Part shown: positions 6,513 to 12,280 of the stretch, in pieces | How the letters are laid out: every line of letters starts with the position of its first letter | Position numbering within the stretch: position 1 is the stretch's first letter | Origin: JAMLGJ01 sp047972145 | GTDB taxonomy: Bacteria > Actinomycetota > Acidimicrobiia > Acidimicrobiales > Microtrichaceae | Length of the DNA: 21,246 bases | Reading direction: 5' to 3' | Assembly (NCBI GenBank): GCA_047972145.1 | Contig: JBKEAI010000143.1 | Location: forward strand, 1-21,246 | Notes under the pieces: model-generated | The model's database searches: none | Seen by the model: the letters and a program-made list of their open reading frames with translations, nothing else | Told to the model about the DNA's origin: nothing | Position numbers and translations under genes: made by a program

Positions 6513-8719
6513 GAGGTCACCTCGATGGGCCGACCGAGCGGGACACGGCACGAGATCCGGCCGTCCGGGTCGACTTCCACGCTGCCCTCCGCTGCGTCGA
6601 CACGGTCCGTTACGGCGACGACCTCGACCACGGGACCGTCGTGGTCGAGAGTGAGGCACAGCTCGTCGTCGTTCACGGCGAGTCTCGCCGTTGCGGTGGT
6701 GGCACCGACGTCGTGGAGTCGCTGAAGCGTCTCGACGACGCAGAAGTAGACCGTCTGCTCGGCTGAGCGGGGGAGGCGATCCTCGAGGGCCACGTCGACC
6801 GTCAGCGCCAATGGTGCGCTCCGGCGCAGCGAGACCAACGCCGGTCCGAGCCCCTCGGCTTCGAGCAGCGGTGGGTAGATGCCATGGGCCACCGCACGCA
6901 TCGCGTCGACGGCGTCCTGGGTGGAGCCGGCCAGATCCTCGATCTTCGTGGCGATGTCGTCGGCTCCCTCCCGGGTGGCGATCGTCTGGGCGAGGCCGAG
7001 CTTCACCTTGAGCGCAACGATCTCCTGCTGCGCCCCGTCGTGCAGGTCTCGTTCGAGTCGATGCCGCTCGGTGTCCTGGGCTGCGATCAGACGGCGCCGG
7101 GACTCCCGAACCTCGACGGTGCGCTGCTCCAACTCGGCGTTGAGGCCGACGTTGCGGATGATCATGCCGGCGCCACCCGCGACGTCGTGAAGCAGCTCCA
7201 CGTCGAGTGGCGAAACGGGATCGTCGGGGGGTTTTGCGATGACGACCTCACCCAGCACCTCACCACCGTGGGTCACGGGGGCCGAGGCGACGGTGTCCGA
7301 GGTGACGGTATCCGAGGCGACGGTGTCGTCACCCGGCTGCGTGCGTATGCTCTCGGAGGTTTCGCTGCTCTCGGGAGGGCCGCTACTCTCGGACGGGCCG
7401 CGGCTCTCGGACAGGTTCGCACCCGGCTTGTCGTCGCCGTCGGCCGTGCGCGACCACCGTCCGACGACGTGGTGTGCCGGCGCGACACCACTCCAGATCG
7501 TTGCCTGCGTTGCACCGGTTCCGGCGCCGAGCAGTGCAGCCAGGTCGTCGAGGCTGCCCGTGGTGTCGGCGTCGGCCAGGCGCACGGTCAGAGCGCTGAG
7601 CACCTCGTGGGGACTAGATCGCTCGCCGTAGACCAGACGATTGGCACCGGTCACCAGGCGACGGCGGAGCGGTTCGAACAGAACTGCGACGACACCGGTG
7701 GCGATGATGGGCAGCACGAGACCGGGACCGTCGCCCTCGGAGTTGCCGAACACGAGTAGTGGGACCACGACGATGGCGGCGTAGACGATGGTGGCCGACG
7801 CTGCGAGGCCGAGGTACACGACGGACTTCGTGACGATCCGGTCGATCTCATAGAGCCGGTATCGCAGAACCGCGATCAATACGGCGATCGGCAACAGCAC
7901 AAACCCGATCGCATCGAGGAGCAGGCCGCCACCCTCGAGGTCCGCGAGCGGGTCGAACGCCACGTTGATGAACGCGATGGGCCAGTACACCGCCAGGGCG
8001 AGGACGAACCACTGGTTCTGGCGGCGACGGATCCCGTCGAGGCGGCGCAGCTCGACGATCGCGATCACGGTGGCTGCGAGAGTCGCGATGAGTCCGGGGA
8101 TGAACCCGACGACGTAGACGAAGGGGGTGAGCGTGCTCGGAAGGTCGCCACCGATGAACGGGTGGGGTAGCGGGTCCTGTATGCGCTGGGGGATGATCAC
8201 CGGCTCGGCGAACAGGTAGCCGACGATGAGAAGGGGTGTGATCGCGACCGGCACGGCGAGCAGGCGCCGTCGCCACGGGGTCTCGGTGTTGCCGGTGGGG
8301 AAGATCAGGAACACCGCCACGTTGGCCAGGGTCACCGGTGCGAGTATCCATGTGACCGACCACGCGATCCAGCTGGCTGTTCTGATGTGGCCGTCGGCGG
8401 CAAGGCTCCAAGCCAGTGCATCGACACCGGCGAGAGCCTCGAACCCGAGGCCTGTCACGAACAGCACGGGACCAAGCCGGTTGCCGGGGCGACGAAGGAC
8501 GATCAGGGTCCCGGATACAACGAAGGCCCCGTTGGCCACTGTCTGTGCGTTCGCGAGCGGTGGGCCCAGGAGCGCGAGCAGCACTGCGGACGCGAGGAAC
8601 GCGACGACGCCGATGCCGACCATCAACTCGGCCCGTCGTGTCACCGTGCGCGTGGTCTCCGCTGGCTTGCCGTCGAGGCCGGTGTGTGCCAACTCACGCT
8701 GGGTCGCCAAGGCGTCCAC
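6509..8719 (-). CDS. HisKA_3-family sensor kinase A: phospho-acceptor His present, ATPase domain degenerate
   Basis: A 736-residue membrane sensor with the same architecture as kinase B: many N-terminal membrane segments, the LRYRLYEIDRIVTKS region, a GAF-like region, a coiled coil, HisKA_3 and an HATPase_c-like C-terminus. The HisKA_3 motif is canonical, DLHDGAQQEIVAL, with phospho-acceptor His560. The ATPase-like region aligns to kinase B but lacks its catalytic features. The N-box Asn is Arg667 (ETLQRLHDVGA), G1 reads DHDGPVVEV instead of DDGTGFD, and the G2 glycine loop is deleted. The GAF-like region contains a Ser/Glu/Thr-rich repeat insert. I prefer the GTG at 8719, which follows a GGGGGAA ribosome site by nine bases; a GTG at 8746 would add nine residues. 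It is first in the cluster and probably receives phosphate from kinase B in a heterodimer. Confidence 0.9.
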   Translation of the reverse strand: MDALATQRELAHTGLDGKPAETTRTVTRRAELMVGIGVVAFLASAVLLALLGPPLANAQTVANGAFVVSGTLIVLRRPGNRLGPVLFVTGLGFEALAGVDALAWSLAADGHIRTASWIAWSVTWILAPVTLANVAVFLIFPTGNTETPWRRRLLAVPVAITPLLIVGYLFAEPVIIPQRIQDPLPHPFIGGDLPSTLTPFVYVVGFIPGLIATLAATVIAIVELRRLDGIRRRQNQWFVLALAVYWPIAFINVAFDPLADLEGGGLLLDAIGFVLLPIAVLIAVLRYRLYEIDRIVTKSVVYLGLAASATIVYAAIVVVPLLVFGNSEGDGPGLVLPIIATGVVAVLFEPLRRRLVTGANRLVYGERSSPHEVLSALTVRLADADTTGSLDDLAALLGAGTGATQATIWSGVAPAHHVVGRWSRTADGDDKPGANLSESRGPSESSGPPESSETSESIRTQPGDDTVASDTVTSDTVASAPVTHGGEVLGEVVIAKPPDDPVSPLDVELLHDVAGGAGMIIRNVGLNAELEQRTVEVRESRRRLIAAQDTERHRLERDLHDGAQQEIVALKVKLGLAQTIATREGADDIATKIEDLAGSTQDAVDAMRAVAHGIYPPLLEAEGLGPALVSLRRSAPLALTVDVALEDRLPRSAEQTVYFCVVETLQRLHDVGATTATARLAVNDDELCLTLDHDGPVVEVVAVTDRVDAAEGSVEVDPDGRISCRVPLGRPIEVTS
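7284..7328. repeat. Three tandem 15-bp repeats inside the kinase A gene
   Basis: Three consecutive 15-base units beginning gaggcgacggtgtcc differ at only one to three positions. On the coding strand they encode repeats of the type DTVASDTVTSDTVAS in the linker ahead of the second half of the GAF-like region. Unit length is a multiple of three, so copy-number change would keep the frame. Confidence 0.85.
7350..7412. repeat. Tandem 18-bp repeats inside the kinase A gene
   Basis: Three and a half degenerate units of 18 bases, each beginning ctctcgg, encode a Ser/Glu/Pro-rich tract (SESRGPSESSGPPESSETSE). They sit next to the 15-base repeats, so the linker appears to have grown by in-frame slippage. 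Confidence 0.75.
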
Positions 8720-8799
8720 GGGATGAGGTTCCCCCAAGAACACCACCCAGTTCTAGCGTGGTAGGCCCCGAATCCAGTGGGTGGAAGCACTCACCACTT

Positions 8800-8825
8800 C
8801 CTCATCGCGAGTCCTCATCACGAGT
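8800..8825. repeat. 13-bp tandem direct repeat upstream of kinase A
   Basis: Two adjacent copies, cctcatcgcgagt and cctcatcacgagt, differ at one base. They lie 80-105 bases upstream of the proposed kinase A start. Adjacent direct repeats in this position are a candidate binding site for a dimeric activator, possibly the cluster's own NarL-type regulator, but no consensus was matched. Confidence 0.5.
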
Positions 8826-8838
8826 TCTTGGCGAAGGT

Positions 8839-8856
8839 GTCGGTCGTGGCACCGAC
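8839..8856. terminator. Weak hairpin downstream of vapC
   Basis: GTCGGT and ACCGAC form a six-base-pair stem around a six-base loop, about 70 bases after the vapC stop on the minus strand. No T-run follows, so it is at best a weak terminator. Confidence 0.25.
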
Positions 8857-8927
8857 CGGGTGGTTCATCCATCGACACCCATAATCAGACCTCGACCGGC
8901 CCCAGGCAGTCAGGAACCTACGAACTG

Positions 8928-9353
8928 TCAGGGCCCTACGAACTCGTGGTCGACCCCGAGCAGGTCGTAGGTGCGTATCGCGCGCCGGTCGCGGGTCAAC
9001 AGGCGGCAGTCATGGGCGACAGCCACGCTGGCGACCATCGCGTCGTAGATCGCACCGCCGGTGATGCCCAGCGTGCCGACCCGAGCCAGGAGCGAGTCGC
9101 ACGAATCGTCGTCGAGCCAGCGAACCGTCGGGAAGACCCGGGCGATCAACGCCTGCGCTGTTGGTCCGTCGATGCCGAGTTGTCCGGGCATGCGGGTGAG
9201 CACCGAATAGGTCTCGAACGCTGCGTGGCCGGCGAGTCCGGGTCTCAGCTCTTGGACCATGCTCCGGCACGGTTCGTGGGCGGCGTGCGCTGCATCGAGC
9301 GCAGCGACCGCGACACTCGTGTCGACCACGAATCGCTCAGCGCTGGTCGCCAT
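8928..9353 (-). CDS. vapC: PIN-domain toxin (VapC-type ribonuclease)
   Basis: A 141-residue PIN-domain protein, probably the toxin of a type II toxin-antitoxin pair. The four acidic metal-binding residues of the family are present: Asp11 (FVVDTSVAVAAL), Glu47 (HAAFETYSVL), Asp104 (AIYDAMVASVA) and Asp122 (LLTRDRRA). VapC toxins are Mg-dependent endoribonucleases that typically cut tRNA or rRNA; the target here is unknown. The ATG at 9353 leaves a short N-terminus before the first beta strand and overlaps the antitoxin gene by 17 bases; ATGs at 9371 and 9377 are alternatives. The overlap and order (antitoxin first) fit a coupled vapBC operon. Confidence 0.9.
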   Translation of the reverse strand: MATSAERFVVDTSVAVAALDAAHAAHEPCRSMVQELRPGLAGHAAFETYSVLTRMPGQLGIDGPTAQALIARVFPTVRWLDDDSCDSLLARVGTLGITGGAIYDAMVASVAVAHDCRLLTRDRRAIRTYDLLGVDHEFVGP

Positions 9354-9582
9354 CGCGCCACCGTTGGACATCGGCATCGGTTATCGGAGCCGTGTCACCC
9401 CGTTCGATGACCGGCCAGCCGTCGATCTCGATCACCCGGCGCGACGCACGTCGCACCGGTGCGAGTCGGATGACATCGCCCTCGGAGTCGATCTCGAACT
9501 CGGTGTCGGCATGGATTCCGAGGCGATCGCGCAGTTCCTTGGGGATCACCACCCTCCCCGCACGATCCACTGATACCATCAT
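9337..9582 (-). CDS. vapB: AbrB/MazE-fold antitoxin (VapB-type)
   Basis: An 81-residue protein with an N-terminal SpoVT/AbrB swapped-hairpin DNA-binding domain: VDRAGRVVIPKELRDRLGI is the family signature. A C-terminal tail containing DGWPVIERGD would neutralise the PIN toxin. Such antitoxins bind the toxin and repress their own promoter. Two in-frame ATGs are adjacent at 9582 and 9579; either gives the same domain. An inverted repeat covers the start region. The gene ends inside the start of the vapC gene, so the pair is translationally linked. Confidence 0.9.
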   Translation of the reverse strand: MMVSVDRAGRVVIPKELRDRLGIHADTEFEIDSEGDVIRLAPVRRASRRVIEIDGWPVIERGDTAPITDADVQRWRDGDQR

Positions 9583-9600
9583 GGATGGCACTCTACCATC
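9576..9600. promoter_or_regulatory. Candidate vapBC operator
   Basis: CCATC and GATGG arms flank an ATG at 9576-9588, and a further CCATC copy is at 9596-9600. The element covers the antitoxin start codons, where autorepression would be expected. This is inferred from symmetry and position only. Confidence 0.35.
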
Positions 9601-9605
9601 GCAAT

Positions 9606-9660
9606 CTTGTGCTCGCACTCTCCGGCACTCTCCGGCACTCTCCGGGCTTGCGGGCACAAG
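9606..9660. repeat. 12-bp inverted repeat enclosing three tandem 10-bp repeats
   Basis: cttgtgctcgca (9606-9617) and tgcgggcacaag (9649-9660) are reverse complements at 11 of 12 positions. Between and overlapping them are three exact copies of gcactctccg starting at 9615, 9625 and 9635. A related gcactctac is at 9588. The element fills the gap between the crotonase-family stop (9679) and the vapB start. It could be a terminator hairpin for the upstream gene, or a helically phased operator array for the antitoxin. Confidence 0.7.
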
Positions 9661-9678
9661 CCTCTACCTCGGTCCGGG

Positions 9679-10557
9679 TCAGCTGAACTCGGGGTCTTCC
9701 CAGTGGGGGAAGACATCTGGCAGACCGCCGGCTACAGAGCCGTGGAACTCGGCGGGCCTTTTCTCGAGGAACGACATGACGCCTTCCATCGCGTCGGGTT
9801 GGGCACCGAGTGCCTGCACGGCGCGCGAGTCGACGCGGTGCGCGTACATCGGATGGTCGGCGGTCTGCATCCGCCACAACATGCGACGGGTGAGCGCAAC
9901 CGACACCGGCGCTGCGTCGGCTATCTCGCCCGCGAGGGTGTAGGCCTCGTCGAGGAGCTGTTCGTCGGGGTGCACGCTGCGCACCAGTCCACCGGCGAGC
10001 GCTTCGGCGGCATCGAAGACCCGACCCGTGTAGAGCCATTCCGCTGCGCGGTCGATTCCCACCAGGCGGGGAAGGAACCAGGTCGATGCCCCTTCGGGAG
10101 CGATCCCACGCTTGGCGAACACGAAGCCGAAGCGGGCCGACTCGGCTGCGAGGCGGATGTCGGCAGCGAGGGGCATCGTGGCGCCCATCCCGACCGCCGG
10201 TCCATTGACGGCGACGATGATCGGCTTGATCGAGTCGAACATCCGCATGGTCACCAACCCGGCTCCGTCGCGGTGAACCTGGCCCACCGTCGGCGTATCC
10301 TGCACCCAGGCCGATCCACCGGCGCCGTCGTAGTCGAACGTGCCGCCGCCCCCCGACAGGTCTGCGCCTGCGCAGAACGCCCGGCCGGCCCCGGTGAGCA
10401 CCACGGCGCGGACTCCGTCGTCAGCGTCGATCTCATCGAGTACGGCCAGCAGGCTGAACACCATCGCGGGGGTTCCGGCGTTCAACTTGTCGGGACGATC
10501 CAATGTGATCGTCGCAACGTTGTCGCGCACTTCGTAGGTGATGTCGGTGAGTTCCAA
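9679..10557 (-). CDS. Enoyl-CoA hydratase/isomerase family protein (crotonase fold)
   Basis: A 292-residue crotonase-superfamily protein. The oxyanion-hole segments are GRAFCAGADLS (about 58-68) and NGPAVGMGATMPLAADIRLA (about 118-137). Of the two catalytic Glu positions of rat-type hydratase, the first is Phe147 (FGFVFAKRG), while the second is kept as Glu155 (APEGAS). This single-Glu pattern is common in EchA-like and isomerase-like members, so the exact reaction on the acyl-CoA is uncertain. The start is a TTG at 10557 preceded by GGAGG at five-base spacing, and no other start fits. It stands alone, without visible beta-oxidation partners. Confidence 0.92.
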   Translation of the reverse strand: MELTDITYEVRDNVATITLDRPDKLNAGTPAMVFSLLAVLDEIDADDGVRAVVLTGAGRAFCAGADLSGGGGTFDYDGAGGSAWVQDTPTVGQVHRDGAGLVTMRMFDSIKPIIVAVNGPAVGMGATMPLAADIRLAAESARFGFVFAKRGIAPEGASTWFLPRLVGIDRAAEWLYTGRVFDAAEALAGGLVRSVHPDEQLLDEAYTLAGEIADAAPVSVALTRRMLWRMQTADHPMYAHRVDSRAVQALGAQPDAMEGVMSFLEKRPAEFHGSVAGGLPDVFPHWEDPEFS

Positions 10558-10723
10558 GGGGGCCTCCGGTCGGTGTTGGGTCGGTCAGCGCTCGGTCAGC
10601 GCTCGGTTGGAGGCTAGGTCCCACCCTCAGCGACACCGACGTTTTCGTCGACCGCCTCCCGGGGAGTCGCGAGCATCGGGCGCATCGTCACCCTTGCGGT
10701 TCTGTGTTGGTGACGTGAGCCGA

Positions 10724-10775
10724 GTTGTTCGCCGGAAACACAGCGATCGGTTGTTCGCCGGAAACACAGCGATGG
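10724..10775. repeat. 26-bp tandem duplication upstream of the RHH gene
   Basis: Two adjacent 26-base units (10724-10749 and 10750-10775) match at 25 of 26 positions; each starts gttgttcgccggaaacacag. They end six bases before the palindrome over the RHH start codon. This may be a recent duplication or a pair of regulator sites with a period of about 2.5 helical turns. The rest of the gap at 10558-10723 shows no gene. Confidence 0.85.
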
Positions 10776-10781
10776 ACGACT

Positions 10782-10809
10782 GTCATAAGAGAATCGATTC
10801 TTGTATGAC
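10782..10809. promoter_or_regulatory. 28-bp palindrome over the RHH start codon (candidate autoregulatory operator)
   Basis: Outer arms GTCATA and TATGAC and a perfect central 12-base palindrome AGAATCGATTCT share the same centre, separated by two unpaired bases on each side. The right arm contains the ATG of the downstream ribbon-helix-helix gene. RHH antitoxins commonly bind such symmetric sites to repress their own genes. A transcript with little or no leader is implied if the promoter also lies here. Confidence 0.7.
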
Positions 10810-11110
10810 GATGCTGAGTTTCAGGGTCGATGATCGCGACGCTGCCGAGGTGCGCCGATGGGCCGATGCGCTAGGTGTGGATCGTTCCGAACTGCTGAGA
10901 GAGGCACTGCGGCGTCACCTCGACCGACTGTCATCGGAGGGTGACGCGGACCGGTGGATCACATCTCCCCTCGATGACGCCGAGCGATCCCTGGCCGAGA
11001 TCGCCGATCGGGACTTTGCAGGCGTCGGCGGGCTGCTGATGCGGCTCAGGGGGTGTGCGAAAGCAGCGGGATTATCGCGAACCGAACAGAGTTGCCCGAA
11101 GCATCCTTGA
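10805..11110 (+). CDS. Ribbon-helix-helix (CopG-type) antitoxin-like protein, orphan
   Basis: A 101-residue protein. Residues 3-45 are a typical RHH domain: a short beta strand (MLSFRVDD), then RRWADALGVDRSELLREALRRH. The middle, SPLDDAERSLAEIADRDFAG, resembles the toxin-binding region of actinobacterial RHH antitoxins. Those usually end in an acidic, Trp-rich tail, whereas this protein continues into a basic, Cys-containing tail (about residues 80-101) with no family look. That tail overlaps the convergent lipoprotein gene by 65 bases. No toxin gene follows. The gene is therefore an orphan, perhaps truncated or frameshifted at its 3' end when the toxin was lost. ATG 10805 is chosen; ATG 10811 is equally compatible with the domain. 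Confidence 0.65.
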   Translation: MTMLSFRVDDRDAAEVRRWADALGVDRSELLREALRRHLDRLSSEGDADRWITSPLDDAERSLAEIADRDFAGVGGLLMRLRGCAKAAGLSRTEQSCPKHP

Positions 11111-11465
11111 GGTCACCTTGGATATCCTGCACGCCGCACTCCAGGGGATAGCCCTCGAGCCAGTCGAGCGTGATGGTCACACGAACCGTGTTGGCATCGG
11201 TTCGTACGAACGACTCGGTCCAACCGGCACCTCCGTCGAGGATGCTGCAACCGTTTATCCCACCGGTGTTGTAGGCGAACGATCCGACGCCGACCCAGTC
11301 CACGATGTCGGGATTGGTGTCTGGGTAGGTGACATCGCCCTGCCACGTGGTCAGGTGGTGCACGCTCGGCGGCGGTGGTTCCGGCGCACATGCCGCCAGC
11401 AGCGCAACGAGCAATGCCCCGGCCGCCACAGCTCCCAACCTGGACAGGCGCTTACGTGATCTCAT
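11046..11465 (-). CDS. Small lipoprotein of unknown function
   Basis: A 139-residue predicted lipoprotein. The N-terminus has basic residues (MRSRKRLSR), a hydrophobic core and a lipobox LAAC with Cys26, followed by a Pro-rich stretch (APEPPPP). The mature part has no recognised domain; two further Cys (GCSILDGG and LECGVQD) could form a disulfide. The ATG at 11465 has GGGAG seven bases upstream. Its 3' end overlaps the convergent RHH gene by 65 bases. It probably shares an intergenic promoter region with the divergent lipoprotein gene at 11771. Confidence 0.8.
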   Translation of the reverse strand: MRSRKRLSRLGAVAAGALLVALLAACAPEPPPPSVHHLTTWQGDVTYPDTNPDIVDWVGVGSFAYNTGGINGCSILDGGAGWTESFVRTDANTVRVTITLDWLEGYPLECGVQDIQGDLKDASGNSVRFAIIPLLSHTP

Positions 11466-11535
11466 GGTCGCTCTCCCTCGCATCGGTGATCCGGCGGGTG
11501 TAGCCAACACCCACACCTTGGACCAGTTCGGTCAG

Positions 11536-11563
11536 GATATGTCGCTCCCACTTAAGTTGTCTA
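11536..11563 (-). promoter_or_regulatory. Candidate promoter for the 11465 lipoprotein gene
   Basis: On the minus strand a -35-like TAGACA (11563-11558) and a -10-like CATATC (11541-11536) are separated by 16 bases. They lie in an unusually AT-rich patch, with an untranslated leader of about 60 bases. This is inferred from consensus similarity only. Confidence 0.35.
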
Positions 11564-11581
11564 GCGCTGTTTCAATATATT
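11552..11581 (+). promoter_or_regulatory. Candidate promoter for the 11771 lipoprotein operon
   Basis: TTAAGT (11552-11557) and TATATT (11576-11581) are separated by 18 bases. The element sits directly against the minus-strand candidate promoter, which would make a face-to-face divergent pair. The leader would be about 180 bases, and nothing recognisable was seen in 11590-11770 apart from short GC-rich hairpins. Confidence 0.35.
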
Positions 11582-11770
11582 TCTACCCTTTGTCCGCGCC
11601 AGGCACGAACCCCTCGGCCTGTCGAGTGTTGTCGCGCGCGGGTGGAGACACCTGGGTCACCTCTGACCGGGGATTCCGGCGCTACTCCGACCTGCATGTC
11701 GAAGAGCCGGTGCCCCAGGGGTTTTCCCCGGAACGCTCAAGGTCGGGTTGTCGTAGCCGATCGCTATCCC

Positions 11771-12280
11771 GTGAGGTACCTGAGATCCACTCCCAAAAGG
11801 ACGCGACTACCCGCAGTCGTGTTCGCTGTTGCATTCGCTGTCGGTACTCCGTTGGCATGTTCCGATGCAACGAGCGATGAGGCCGCCACCACGACCGTGC
11901 AGGACCTCGGTGCGCCGACTGCCAGTGAGGTGCCACGTTGTGACCTACCGCTGTCCGAGGCATTGCCCGAAGGGGCGACCGTCACCAGCAGCCGTTGTGA
12001 CATGGGTGGGGACACCTTGTACTTCGGTGGTACCTATTCGATCCGGGGCGAGTCCTCGGCGTTCTTCCTGGCCGATGACGGCGGCGCACTGAAGGCCATC
12101 CCGGAATCCGAGGCCTGTGGCACCGACTCCGGGGGACTGCCACCGCGGGTCAGGGCCTACTGCGAGGGAGGCCAGCCCGACGACGGCGGGTTCCCAGGCG
12201 CACCGCTGGAGGGGTCTCCGGCAGAACCAGGGAGTGACACTACGACCAGCAGCACGACTCCGACCGGAGGTGGACGATGA
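11771..12280 (+). CDS. Putative lipoprotein of unknown function
   Basis: A 169-residue exported protein. Starting at the GTG at 11771 gives a classic signal sequence: basic RSTPKRTR, hydrophobic LPAVVFAVAFAV, and a TPLAC lipobox whose Cys would be lipidated. The mature part contains five further Cys and ends in a Ser/Thr/Gly-rich tail (TTTSSTTPTGGGR). No domain is recognised. No clear ribosome site precedes the GTG, so the start is less certain; an ATG at 11696 is possible but would put 25 extra residues before the signal. The stop overlaps the next start (ATGA), so it is probably co-expressed with the secreted protein downstream. Confidence 0.7.
   Translation: MRYLRSTPKRTRLPAVVFAVAFAVGTPLACSDATSDEAATTTVQDLGAPTASEVPRCDLPLSEALPEGATVTSSRCDMGGDTLYFGGTYSIRGESSAFFLADDGGALKAIPESEACGTDSGGLPPRVRAYCEGGQPDDGGFPGAPLEGSPAEPGSDTTTSSTTPTGGGR

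Larger units (their letters stand above)
8747..8927. other. Intergenic region upstream of the signalling cluster
   Basis: This gap of about 180 bases separates the vapC stop from the kinase A start and should hold the main promoter of the signalling cluster. It contains a 13-base tandem repeat at 8800-8825, a six-base-pair stem (GTCGGT / ACCGAC) at 8839-8856, and a 10-base direct repeat, cctacgaact, at 8917 and 8935. A possible -10 on the minus strand is TAGAAC just upstream of 8746, with no convincing -35. No gene is supported here. Confidence 0.4.

Noticed and set aside
4476..8719. Kinase motif losses as frameshift or sequencing error
   Set aside because: Both proteins stay in frame to normal C-termini and align to each other throughout. 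The changes are substitutions and a clean loop deletion, and gene overlaps are preserved.
4476..8719. NarX/NarQ-type nitrate sensors
   Set aside because: The proteins have many membrane segments and no periplasmic P-box-like region, so nitrate sensing is not supported despite the nearby nar operon and NarL-type regulator.
9615..9644. CRISPR-like repeats
   Set aside because: The units are 10 bases, contiguous and without spacers; no cas genes are present.
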